11,400 nucleotides of DNA from Larix sibirica (taxonomy: Eukaryota; Streptophyta; Pinopsida; Pinales; Pinaceae): NCBI GenBank assembly GCA_004151065.3, contig NWUY0300009925.1, positions 126,309-137,708 of the forward strand, read 5' to 3'. Positions 1 to 7,783 of the stretch are shown one piece after another. Within the stretch, counting starts at the first letter, position 1, and each line of letters opens with the position of its first letter. Below the pieces are notes generated by a model that saw nothing but the letters and a program-made list of their open reading frames with translations, ran no database searches and was not told where the DNA came from. Position numbers and translations under genes: made by a program.

Positions 1-9
1 TTGTAGATT

Positions 10-791
10 ATGTTGGGCAAGTATGTGATTTATTTCTTTAGGATCTACAATTCCATCTCATACTTCCATATTGGTGTGGAGACTTATTTTAGTAGTGGAA
101 AGATTATTATCAGGGAAAAATGTCACATAAACCTACTTGTTGTCAAATTCTGGAAGGTTATACCAAAGAATGTCTGTTGGAAAATATGGGTTGCTCGGAA
201 CAAATCCATATTTGAAAACATTCATGTGCATCCATCTATAACAACAACCAAAGATAAAGCAATGATATATGAATTTCTATTAGTAACAGGCGTTCAATGT
301 CTCTGATATGAGATTATTGAACAAGAAGAACAAGAATGGGTTAGTGAACTCTTGGTGCATAGCTCCCTTCAGTCCAAAAATCCTTCTCCATATCCCCTCC
401 TCCCCAACTGGCAGCTTGATTTGTTATGGAAGTAATTCCATATTGGGCTTGGAAAGTACCAGAAGCATGTTCTTTTCTTTTATGGAGCTTCTCATGATAA
501 CCATGGGGTGGCAGGTTTGGGAGGTTTTGTTTGACCTTAGAGGAACGATAATTGAAACTTTTGCATGGAGTATTGGAGTTACTACCGACAATCAAGCTGG
601 ATGATATACTTTGTTCAAGAGCATTGAATTTCTAAGAGAGGGTGGAATGTCAACTGTTATTATATTTAGTGACTCCCTCCTAGTTATTTTTTCAATTAGT
701 TGGAATGTACTTATTCGAAAGAAACCTCTGATAAAATGAATCTAGAAACATCTAATGCCACTCCTTGAATAGATTCAAGGTGTGAGATTAA
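10..791 (+). pseudogene. Decayed plant LINE 3' end: polyprotein tail plus RNase H domain
   Basis: This is the C-terminal end of a non-LTR retrotransposon polyprotein, no longer functional. Frame 1 from position 10 carries the motif IPKNVCWKIWVARNKSIFE (about 163-219), the W-x-x-W-x-x-R-N-x-x-IFE pattern typical of the zinc-binding tail after reverse transcriptase in plant LINEs. Frame 1 continues through in-frame stops at 304 and 433 to PLLPNW (394-411) and FYGASHDNHGVAGLGGFV (478-531), the first strand of RNase H. At 532 there is a stop, and the reading moves to frame 2 at 533 (DLRGTIIETFAWSIGVTTDN), then a stop at 602, then FSDSLLVI (665-688) and a tail to about 790. Compared with the family pattern FDGAS / TNNxAE / DS, the first Asp is Tyr and the Glu position is Gly, while the Asp at 671 is kept. 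The 3' end is cut by the following LTR. The family level is well supported; the exact clade is not. Confidence 0.82.
391..735 (+). pseudogene. RNase H domain remnant within the LINE, catalytic residues lost
   Basis: In the family, RNase H removes the RNA strand of the RNA:DNA hybrid made during retrotransposition and needs an acidic cluster. Here the domain is readable only by joining two frames: frame 1 to about 531 (FYGAS, GVAGLGGFV) and frame 2 from 533 (RGTIIETFAWSIGVTTDN, FSDSLLVI). The N-terminal catalytic Asp codon is now Tyr (tat, 481-483), the Glu codon is Gly (gga, 599-601), and the Asp of the DS motif survives (gac, 671-673). Stops lie at 433, 532 and 602. The damage indicates long neutral decay. 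There is no sign that the frame is used by any other gene. Confidence 0.78.
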
Positions 792-1103
792 TGCTGAATT
801 TTGGTGTTGCCATTGATGTCAAACAAGAAGAATGATGATGTCAAGCAAGAAGCATGAAGCACTGATGTCAGTTTGAATAAGTATATACAAGACAATGATA
901 CCTATCTATGCAATATGGACGGGTACATGTCACACCTATATTGGGATTTTGCGCAATAAGAAAGAACATCAAAGTGCGCAGAAAAGATTTAGTCATCTCA
1001 AGTGTATTGTGTTGGGTAAACATGACCAGGAAAAAATAGCCAGCTGACATAGAGAAGCCCCTACTTATGGACAAATCAATCTAATCAAGGAAACAAGTAG
1101 TGA

Positions 1104-1111
1104 TATAAATA
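1104..1111 (+). promoter_or_regulatory. LTR TATA box, copy 1
   Basis: The string tataaata lies about 310 bp into the LTR and is conserved at the matching place in the second copy (2431-2438). In plant LTR retrotransposons this position marks the U3/R promoter. The bases around it are identical in the two copies, and their similarity drops just downstream, after 1116. Activity is not implied. Confidence 0.5.
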
Positions 1112-1630
1112 AACCAAAGATTGAGGTGAAGGAAGTGTGCACATATGGAGATGTAAAGGATATTATGTATTTGGGAGCTTCGGTTTATTGGGGAATCAAT
1201 GGCTCTGTTGATCCAGAAGAAAGAAACAAAGAGAGCCAGTGCTGAGAGAAGAAAAGCATAGCAACAAATAGTGCAAGAACCAGAGATGTACTAGATTGAA
1301 GAAGTGCGCAGGATCAGAGCAGTTGTTGGATCAGAGCAGTGCACAGAACTGAAGCAGAGTATACAGCAAGAGAACCAGTGTGAAGAACCGAAGACAGATA
1401 CACAGTAAGTAGAGCAGAGTGCAGAACAAATAGTGAAGCATAGCAGTTGTGCAAAACTGAAGTAGAGCACATAAGTGCAGCAAAAATAAAGTGAAGCAGT
1501 GAAACAGTCAAGTGTGAAGTTGTGCGCAAATCAGAAGGAGTGTGACGAAAATATCTACATCTATCTCAGGGAGGCGGATGGGGCAAGGAAAGGAGATTGC
1601 AGTCCATCTCAGGTTGGTTCCTGAACACAT

Positions 1631-1803
1631 CAAGTTGGTTCTTGTGCAGAGGGTTGGTTTCCTCATAGGTTGGAGTCTGTATCAACAAGTTGGTGCTTGC
1701 ACAGAGGATTGGTGTCCTCACAGGTTGGTTCCTATAATAAGGGAGTTGGTGCTTGCATGTGGGATTGGTGTCCCAATCAGATTGGTGTTTGAGTGAGTTG
1801 GTG
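1631..1803 (+). repeat. 56-bp minisatellite in LTR copy 1, about 2.5 to 3 units
   Basis: Units start at 1631 (55 bp), 1686 (56 bp) and 1742 (partial, ending about 1803). Each contains several TTGGTG words spaced by 16-20 bp (for example caagttggtgcttg ... gattggtgtcc ... aggttgg), so the unit looks built from a smaller ancestral repeat. The same array in the second LTR has more units. Confidence 0.8.
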
Positions 1804-2015
1804 CTCACATCATTGGATATTAGTTTCTCCCATCTATCTATGTAGATTTCATTTTCATATATATATATGTAAGTTTTCAAATATTCTTCGCACTGTTGTC
1901 TCTTATTGATGTGTTTTAAAATAGGAATTGGTGGATGGTTTTTAATACGAAAAATTGTTTAATCTGCACATGATATTGGTTCACCCCCCCCTCAGTATCA
2001 TTAAGAATTCCAACA

Positions 2016-2126
2016 ATGACACTGATTTGATAGTACCTTGATCTCAAATCAAATTTTGAAAAGTATTTGGCTTCATGAAGTTCGTCCAACATGTCGTCGA
2101 TGAATGGAATGGGAAACTTGTTCTTG
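2016..2126 (-). pseudogene. Ty3/gypsy reverse transcriptase fragment
   Basis: Read on the minus strand from 2125, this gives 36 codons with no stop, including KNKFPIPFIDDMLDELHEAK and YFSKFDLRSRYYQISV. This is the fingers/palm segment of Ty3/gypsy reverse transcriptase; the usual family form is PIPxIDDLLDxLxGAKxFSKLDLRSGYHQIRV, so Gly and His positions have become Arg and Tyr. The catalytic YxDD box lies further downstream in the family and is absent here. The fragment ends exactly where the LTR terminus ccaaca begins (2010-2015) and at its other side runs into an N gap. It is opposite in strand to both LTRs, so it belongs to a different element. Family assignment is strong; the reason for the junction is inference. 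Confidence 0.85.
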
Positions 2127-2128
2127 NN
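2127..2128. other. Assembly gap (2 N)
   Basis: Two N bases separate the minus-strand gypsy fragment from the second LTR copy, which resumes at the base equivalent to position 797 and so lacks only its first 5 bp. The gap size is nominal. The join falls in repeats and may be wrong. Confidence 0.95.
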
Positions 2129-2408
2129 AATTTTGGTGTTGCCATTGATGTCAAACAAGAAGAATGATGATGTCAAGCAAGAAGCATGAAGAACTGATGT
2201 CAGTTTGAATAATTATATACAAGACAATGATACCTATCTATGCAATATGGATGGGTACATGTCACACCTATATTGGGATTTTGCGCAATAAGAAAGAACA
2301 TCAAAGTACGCAGAAAAAAGATTTAGTCATCTCAAGTGCATTATGTTGGGTAAACATGACCAGGAAAAAATAGGCAGCTGACATAGAGAAGCCCCTACTT
2401 ATGGACAA

Positions 2409-2410
2409 NN
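2409..2410. other. Assembly gap (2 N) inside LTR copy 2
   Basis: The flanks acaa and atcaagg match copy 1 at 1071-1074 and 1084-1090. By that comparison about 9 bases are missing, not 2. Confidence 0.95.
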
Positions 2411-2430
2411 ATCAAGGAAACAAGTAGTGA

Positions 2431-2438
2431 TATAAATA
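2431..2438 (+). promoter_or_regulatory. LTR TATA box, copy 2
   Basis: This tataaata is the counterpart of 1104-1111, in an identical 34-bp context. It is the last well-conserved piece before the two LTR copies diverge. Confidence 0.45.
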
Positions 2439-2968
2439 AACCAATTATTGATGTGAAGGTAGTGTGTGAGCAATTAAGATGTAAAGGTATTTTGTATTTT
2501 GGAGTTTCGATTTATTAGGGAATCAATGGTACGTTGATCCAGAAGAAAGAAACAACAAAGAGACGATTGTGCAAAGTAGAAAAGTAGAGCAATGGACAGT
2601 CTGTAGAACCAGACCAGTGTATAGAATTGAACAAGTGCGTAGGATCACAACAGTACGCTAGATCAGAGCAATGCATAGAACCGAAACAAATATACAACAA
2701 GAGAACCAGTGCGCATAACCGAATCAAAGTACATAGTAAGTAGAACAGTGTGCATAACAAATAATGAAGCATAGCAGTTGTGCAGAACTAAAGTAGAACA
2801 CATAGGTGCACACATAAGAAATTGAAGCAGTGCACAGAACAAGTAAGAAGCTATGTGTGGAAATTAGAAGGAATTATTTCAGAAGAACATCTACATCTAT
2901 CTCAGGGAGGTAGGATGGGGAAAGGACATGAGATTGTAGCTTCCTTTCTAGTTGGTGCTTGAACATAG

Positions 2969-3237
2969 CAGGTTGGTGCTTGCATAGAGGATTGGTGTCC
3001 TCACAAGTTGGTGCCTGCAGAAAACAAGTTGGTGCTTGTGTAGAGGATTGATGTCGCCATAGGTTGGCACATGTACACAACAAGTTGGTGCTTATTCAAA
3101 GGATTGATGTCCTAACAGGTTGGTTCATGTACATAGCAAGTTGGTGCTTGTGCAGAGGATTAGTGTCCTCATAGGTTGGTGCCTATAATCAACAAGTTGG
3201 TGCTTGCATGTGGGATTGGTGTCTGAGTGAGTTGGTG
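2969..3237 (+). repeat. 56-bp minisatellite in LTR copy 2, about 4.8 units
   Basis: Exact 56-bp period: units start at 2969, 3025, 3081, 3137 and 3193, the last cut by the N gap. Each begins ca(a/g)gttggtgctt and carries inner TTGGTG-like words near positions 24 and 40. Units differ from each other by about 15-25%. The array is longer than in copy 1, showing copy-number change between related LTRs. Confidence 0.88.
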
Positions 3238-3239
3238 NN
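3238..3239. other. Assembly gap (2 N) in the LTR copy 2 minisatellite
   Basis: The gap lies in the fifth 56-bp unit. Compared with copy 1, roughly 150 bases of LTR between the minisatellite and the 3' C-run have no counterpart here. The array probably collapsed or ended the contig. Confidence 0.95.
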
Positions 3240-3302
3240 AATATGTTTGATGAAGAAAAAGTGATCAAAAGTGCATGATACTGATTCACCCCCCCTCTCA
3301 GT

Positions 3303-3545
3303 GAGCTCTCATCGAAAGGACCACTCTCAAGCACATCCTCCACTAACATTCTAGGAAGACTTACATTACATGTTGGTGTAGATTTTATAAAAAAATGAAT
3401 GTTTGAATAAGTTTTCATATGAGTGAGATGTATACGGTCATATTTTCCTCGAATTGGATTTTCAAATACATTATTTTTTTCTAAATTGTATTGAATTGAA
3501 ATCTGAATTTCTATATGGTAACTATAATGAGTAATACCCATGACA
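3303..3545. other. Unrecognised AT-rich stretch after LTR copy 2
   Basis: A minus-strand frame is open from 3541 down to the N gap. The part beyond the LTR has residues such as VSLPRMLVEDVLESGPFDES. I recognise no domain, and the frame runs through the LTR end, so the openness may be chance. It could be a fragment of another mobile element. Confidence 0.3.
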
Positions 3546-3943
3546 TTTTATATTATTTTTTCCACAGAAAATATCACAAGCAAACCTCAGGGATGCATCC
3601 CCACATTCATAAATGGAATCCGTAGTAAAACCATTAGCATAGACTAGTGCAACTCACCCAAAGAGATTTGAAATAGACACCTACTGGTATGGAATGAGCA
3701 ATATGCTCAACAACATTTGTGACAACCGATTGAGAAATCCTTGAGATATGATTTTTTATATTATTTTTTCCACGGAAAACATCATAAGGAAACCTAGGGA
3801 TGAATCCCCACATTTATGAATGTAATTCCTGGTAAACCCATTAGCATAAACTAATGGGACTCACCCAAAGAGATTTGAACTAGAGGAACCTACTAGTATA
3901 GAATGAGCGATATGCTCAACAACATTGGTGACAACCAGTTGAG
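3546..3943 (+). repeat. Tandem duplication, period 208 bp, two diverged copies
   Basis: Copy 1 (3546-3735) and copy 2 (3754-3943) both run from ttttatattattttttccac to gacaacc(g/a)(a/g)ttgaga. They share landmarks in order: a gaaaa(t/c)atca block, ggatg(c/a)atccccacatt, cattagcata, actcacccaaagagatttgaa, and atatgctcaacaacatt. By eye they are about 85% identical, so the duplication is old. No coding frame is shared. The line actcacccaaagagatttgaac faintly recalls an inverted tRNA B box, so a tRNA-derived SINE piece is possible but weakly supported. Confidence 0.8.
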
Positions 3944-5902
3944 ATAAATCATTGGGATAAGTAATATCAATGAGTTATGTAATGATCATCTAAATATAAA
4001 ATGATCTTGACACCTTGACTGATATATTAGGTAATGCATTCCCGCATCGGGTGTAAAGGAAGCGAGGTAGGGGGGAGCCTTACACATTTCCCATTAATAT
4101 GAAACTACCACTTGTATGAAATTATGGAAACATGTGTGAAAAGGGGGAGAGAGACAAGGAAGGTAACCTTAGCTCGCTCACCCCCATCCCTCCCCTCTAG
4201 TAATTCAAACAATTTTGTTGTTACGAATCTAATGGTATATATCATAGATCTCTACAGGAAAGGAGAGGATGCATGTACCAATTTGTTCCAATCATGATTT
4301 TAGAATATAAGCTATGGTAATGAACTCCCAAATTAGTTATGTCCCTTCTATTTATATCATTGGTTGTTCATTATTGTTCCTGTAATTCATCCAGGAATAT
4401 TTGGGGTTGGATCCAGCTCATACTTGGCTTGGAGGGCTCCACCATTCTATCTTCCAATCATGGGGAAGGCAATAATGAAGATAGAGCATAAGGACAAGGC
4501 TCACTAACATCATATGGTTAGAGAGATCAAGGGGCTATATGCTTTCTTTTTCTCAAGTATTTTCCTCCCCTGTAGGAGTATCTTGGTCTTTAGTCTTCTC
4601 CTCATGGCATTAGATACAAGCACCCTTTGTTTCATATCATTAATAGCGTGATGGAAAATGGAAAAAGAGTTAAGGGAGATAGAAAACCCTATAATTTTGG
4701 TCACATATTAAAATCCAAAAAGAGGAATCTTGGCATAAATAGTTCCTCCAACAGACCTACTAAAGAAGAATTGGAGACCAAGGAAACAACATTGCAGTAT
4801 CATAGGAGTTATGATCCTCATATTAAATCCAAGGTGGAGAAAATAAAATAGAAGGTCAGAGAGAAGCAAGGAAGCAATTTTTTAGTGGATTGATGTCGAG
4901 CCTGTGAAGTGGATTCTAGATAATGGATTCTCGCACAACAGGGAGATTAAGTATCTTCGTCAAATTTATGCTCACTAGCATATCAAATCTATTGTGGTAT
5001 ATATGTCATTGAAGAGGCAATATTTCAACATAAATCCATATTTGACAAGCTATATTTCCTAGTTCGTAAAAATTAAGCTATAGTAAAAAATTACGGAACA
5101 TGGAGGCAGTGGGATAAGTGTTGGATAGGGACAAAACCATAAACCCAAATACTAGATCTTGGTCTTAGAGACCCCTACAAAGGGAAACCCCTCCTTTGTA
5201 TATGTGGATTTAGAGTTTGAACTTGAATACTAGGTACTATAAGTAAATAATCTTAGTTCTTACGTTTTTTCTTTTCCTTTATGATTATTAATAGGAAAAA
5301 ATTAAACTTAGTTAGATTAAGTAGCAAGAAGAGGATCTCCTATATTATCTTGTTGGAGTCTATTCCTTCTTTATGTTATGTTTATATTATTGCATAGTTT
5401 CTTGTATAGTCTCCACTTTTCACTACACAATTATTCCTTCCTCCAACTCTCTGCCATTTTTTGCTACAAGTTCAAGTCATTATTTGATAAACATGCTCCT
5501 TTTCATCTCCATCTAGCATGCATGCCTCCTAGGGTTTCTCCAAACAATCTTTGTTTGTTGAATGGGGACTCACCCCCTCGATTTGTATATTTGATTAGGT
5601 GGAGGGTAAGTCCCAAGGATTATCTCTATATTGAATGATTTTCCCAAGGCATGTTTTCACAGGGAAGCCATAGGTCATAGTCAAGTCCCTCAAAGTTGGT
5701 AGCTAATATTATGACTATAAGTTGAGCCACCCACCATTTGGATATTTTAGAGAAGAAAGAGGGACCCATGAGATTTTCCTTGGGAATTATCTATAAAGAC
5801 ATGGTCTACATAGTAGATTTTGTATTGTATATTGTTATGGTTAATGATAATGTTATTTCCTTCACTCATACTTAATTCTTAATTGTTCATTATATTCCAT
5901 TA
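3944..5902. other. About 2 kb with no recognisable gene
   Basis: All frames are broken often. A block at about 4040-4091 (cccgcatcgggtgtaaagg and a G-run) resembles plant LTR-start wording but has no partner copy in the window. A short lysine- and glutamate-rich frame at 4627-4851 has no domain I know. The rest is AT-rich plant intergenic DNA, probably old transposon debris. Confidence 0.5.
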
Positions 5903-6002
5903 GTTTGGAAGGAACAAAGATTATCAAATTTTGCACCAAAGATATTTTAGTTATTTTGGAAATAAAAAGATTATCAAATATTCACCCAAAGAAGTTTAAG
6001 TT
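5903..6002 (+). repeat. 50-bp direct duplication, two copies
   Basis: Copies 5903-5952 and 5953-6002 share tttggaa, aaagattatcaaat, cacc, aaaga and ttta(g) in the same order with a 50-bp period, at roughly 75-80% identity. They look like a small local slippage duplication in AT-rich DNA. Confidence 0.6.
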
Positions 6003-6208
6003 TCCAGCATTTTAGATTCAATTTTTTATTTTTCCACGGTCTTATCATCTCAAATAAGAAAGGACCTTTTTATCTAGTCATAACTATATGCACTCTCAAG
6101 AAAACATAGGATCGAGTACCACAAGAATCAACTAGTTATTGCAGTGTCGGTATTTATTACAATCAGCTTGAGTATGAGTGTGAAATGAATCATCGTTAAT
6201 TTTGACAG

Positions 6209-6276
6209 AGTGATTTATCAGAATCTCGGAGCTGGTGATCCCGATATCTCTGCTATCAAATCGGGGACACTCCTAA

Positions 6277-6313
<37 letters not shown>

Positions 6314-6316
6314 ACG
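6209..6316 (+). pseudogene. Host coding-like fragment, 5' side of the LINE insertion
   Basis: After a possible 3' splice site (attttgacag, ending 6208), frame 3 reads VIYQNLGAGDPDISAIKSG and then a frame broken by the (TA)15 tract. Base composition is more even than in the AT-rich flank. Past the TA tract, frame 1 gives NNGDWS up to the insertion point, and this joins in frame to the sequence after the poly(A) tail (see 7786-8016). I do not recognise the protein. It could be an exon of a gene, a retro-copy, or chance; the continuity across the insertion is the main support. Confidence 0.35.
6281..6310 (+). repeat. (TA)15 microsatellite
   Basis: This is a perfect TA dinucleotide run. It lies just 5' of the LINE target site, inside the coding-like host fragment, and it shifts the apparent reading frame. 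Its present length may be a late expansion or may lie in non-coding DNA. Confidence 0.95.
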
Positions 6317-6328
6317 GTGATTGGAGTT
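6313..6328 (+). repeat. Left target-site duplication of the LINE
   Basis: The string aacggtgattggagtt matches aactgtgattggagtt at 7782-7797 with one mismatch; the last 12 bases (6317-6328) are identical to 7786-7797. A 12-16 bp duplication with a poly(A) tail on the 3' side is the hallmark of target-primed reverse transcription. Confidence 0.9.
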
Positions 6329-6330
6329 CC

Positions 6331-7517
6331 CCGGCTGCGGGTGATTTTCCGGATCATGCCACAACTGGCAGCTTGGTCCAGCCACTTGGCGACGGCACGC
6401 TGTACCAGTTACCTCCTCATCATGTTGGTAGGCAGTCAAGTGATCGAGGTTATGTGGAGGATAAGCGGATTTATGGAACTCATTTGGCAGTAATGAGCGG
6501 AGGCTGGACTCGGCTGTTGATGTCCCTTCACATTCAATGGGGTAGCTGGTTCTTGAAGTTCCCGTGTGTGGTTAAATTGCATGCTTTCTCGATGACTCGT
6601 ATATTAATGATGGACAGGCCTCGTTCCACCCTTATTTGCAATCCTTTGTTGCTATCTGTTGTGATTTGCTCTGCTGCGAATTGCCTTGCTCAATTTGTCA
6701 TTGCCTGGGAATTTGGTCTTTACACCATGACTCAACTGCAAGGTACCTCCAGGCGTGGGGTTGGACATGACGCAGGACGGGACACTGCTTACACTGCTTC
6801 TCCAGGCAAGAATAAGGCAGCCATCAGTGGCTATGACAACAACGTCTCGGCTCCGGTTCACCTATTAATCGATGACTTGGAATCAAGCCGTGTGGCTGAT
6901 ATTCTAGCCACCGGAAACCAAGGCAACTAGATCAATTACTACTGGCTTATAAAAAACATGTTGGGAAACCTGGTTGAGGAGATGCTGGAAAATTGGACTC
7001 TGCCAAGTCCTCCATTTGGGATATTAGGGCTATCTTGGTTCATCTGGATGAAAAGCAGGTCAATTTGGATGCCAGTCTTGCTGGTGGTAAATAATCCCGA
7101 GAAAGATGTTCGACTCTTCAAAGGGGCTTGGCTGGAATGGACGTTGCTCAGCCTGGAGTGGTCTCCTCTGCAACCGAAGCACCTTCAATTTTGCAGGAAA
7201 TGATGGATGCAGCTGTTGAAGACTCCGTTGCTGTTGTAGGCACTCCTTTTGGGTCGGTCCAGCCTGTTCCTGGTGTCTCTGTGAGTATCGTTCCCCTGCA
7301 TGCCACCTTTCCCATTCCATCCACCATTGACTCGCTGCACTTCAAACGTGTCCGGAAGACCGAAGGGGATGCCTCCCCCTGTCGCAAAATAGAATCGTTG
7401 ACACCAAAGCTCCCTCCCCAAGGCTGGGATGATGACTTCTTCTGCAGCTGCCCTATTGTTGAAGACAAGCCCAGCTCTCAGAATGAAGAAACAAGTACTT
7501 TAGATGGCATTTCCTAG
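6331..7517 (+). pseudogene. ORF1-like region of the LINE, frameshifted
   Basis: In plant LINEs, ORF1 encodes an RNA-binding protein that coats the element RNA. Here frame 1 is open from the element start to a stop at 6928-6930, about 200 codons (for example GYVEDKRIYGTHLAVMSGGW). The coding-like signal then moves to frame 3 from about 6960, with stops at 6975 and 7092 (SSIWDIRAILVHLDEKQVNL between them), then an open run of about 140 codons from 7095 to 7517 (FKRVRKTEGDASPCRKIESL near the end). No CCHC zinc knuckle or other named domain was seen, so the ORF1 assignment rests on its position before the ORF2-like start and in the retroposed unit. It could instead be another retroposed transcript. 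Confidence 0.5.
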
Positions 7518-7519
7518 CT

Positions 7520-7558
7520 CTCTCTGTGAATGTCAGAGGTTTCGTCTTTTTTGACTAT
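7520..7558 (+). pseudogene. Truncated start of ORF2 (endonuclease)
   Basis: Frame 2 reads LSVNVRGFVFFDY directly after the ORF1-like stop. SxNVRG is the first strand of the apurinic/apyrimidinic-type endonuclease of plant LINE ORF2, where the Asn is an active-site residue. Nothing of the remaining endonuclease, reverse transcriptase or RNase H follows: the sequence passes within a few codons into AT-rich 3' tail. The motif is short, so the call is moderate. Confidence 0.5.
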
Positions 7559-7772
7559 ATAAATTGTTTTCATGTTCTGTTCTGTTTTATTATATGCTAT
7601 GTAATAATCCTATGGCACCTGGTATCCTCGGACAGGTCTGTTTTTCTATGTTACTTATCTACCTAGCATTTTTGAGCCTCTAAGCTGGTGGTTCCACCAC
7701 CCAAGATGGCCAAGGCTGGCTAGAGGCCATGTAATTTTTGAATTCTTTTTATAAATATACTGAAGCAGATTT

Positions 7773-7783
7773 AAAAAAAAAAA
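7773..7783 (+). other. Poly(A) tail of the LINE
   Basis: A run of 11 A bases lies immediately before the right target-site duplication. The last one or two A bases may belong to the duplicated target. The tail fixes the element's orientation as +. Confidence 0.85.

Larger units (their letters stand above)
792..2015 (+). mobile_element. LTR copy 1, copia-like, + orientation
   Basis: This 1.2-kb stretch begins TGCTGAATTTTGG and ends AATTCCAACA, giving TG...CA ends and short imperfect inverted termini, as expected for an LTR. A second, related copy lies at 2129-3302. Along its length are a plausible TATA box (tataaata, 1104-1111), an AG-rich degenerate repeat zone (about 1240-1530), a 56-bp minisatellite (1631-1803) and a C-run followed by CTCAGT near the 3' end (about 1979-1996), a pattern I associate with plant Ty1/copia LTRs. 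No copia gag-pol sequence is present. The 5-bp flanks (attaa and atgac) do not match, so this is not a clean solo-LTR insertion; it is a composite or a rearranged or misassembled copy. The copia assignment is an inference from style. Confidence 0.7.
2129..3302 (+). mobile_element. LTR copy 2, related to copy 1, interrupted by two N gaps
   Basis: The first 280 bp (2129-2408) match 797-1074 with about seven substitutions and one 2-base insertion by eye, roughly 97%. From 2411 to 2444 the copies are identical, including the TATA box; after 2445 they fall to roughly 75-80%. The copy keeps the AG-rich zone (about 2570-2860), a longer 56-bp minisatellite (2969-3237) and the 3' C-run with CTCTCAGT (about 3288-3302). 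The matching end of copy 1 (atcattaagaattccaaca) is not present, so the 3' boundary is uncertain. The stretch between gtgagttggtg and the C-run region in copy 1 (about 1804-1950) is mostly missing at the gap 3238-3239. Confidence 0.7.
6329..7783 (+). mobile_element. Internally deleted LINE (L1-like), with poly(A) tail and target-site duplication
   Basis: The 1455-bp element starts ccccggctgcggg, is GC-richer than its flanks and ends in an 11-A run (7773-7783). It is flanked by a 12-bp perfect duplication. Inside are an ORF1-like broken region (6331-7517), a short ORF2-like start with SVNVRGF (7523-7543) and a tail containing a LINE-like ending (ccatgtaatttttgaattc and tataaa shortly before the A-run). 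A full plant LINE would carry about 4 kb of endonuclease and reverse transcriptase coding sequence between these; it is absent, and no RT motif is visible. It was therefore inserted as, or later became, a deleted non-autonomous copy. The clean duplication shows a retroposition event; the LINE family name is an inference. Confidence 0.72.

Noticed and set aside
1314-1880. Several open frames on both strands in LTR copy 1
   Set aside because: They reflect the AG-rich repeat zone and the minisatellite. Related frames are not kept in LTR copy 2.
792-3302. A complete LTR retrotransposon with paired LTRs
   Set aside because: Only 111 bp of an opposite-strand gypsy fragment and an N gap lie between the LTRs. 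There is no primer binding site or gag-pol, and flanks show no 5-bp duplication.
3641-3880. tRNA gene suggested by B-box-like wording
   Set aside because: No A box at the right distance and no cloverleaf could be drawn; at most a very decayed SINE piece.
4627-4851. 74-codon + strand open frame rich in Lys and Glu
   Set aside because: The composition follows from A-rich DNA, no domain is seen, and a neighbouring minus-strand frame overlaps it.
7060-7468. Minus-strand open frames opposite the LINE ORF1-like region
   Set aside because: They are antisense to the better-supported + strand frame of the element and show no recognisable motif; GC-richer sequence simply has fewer stops.
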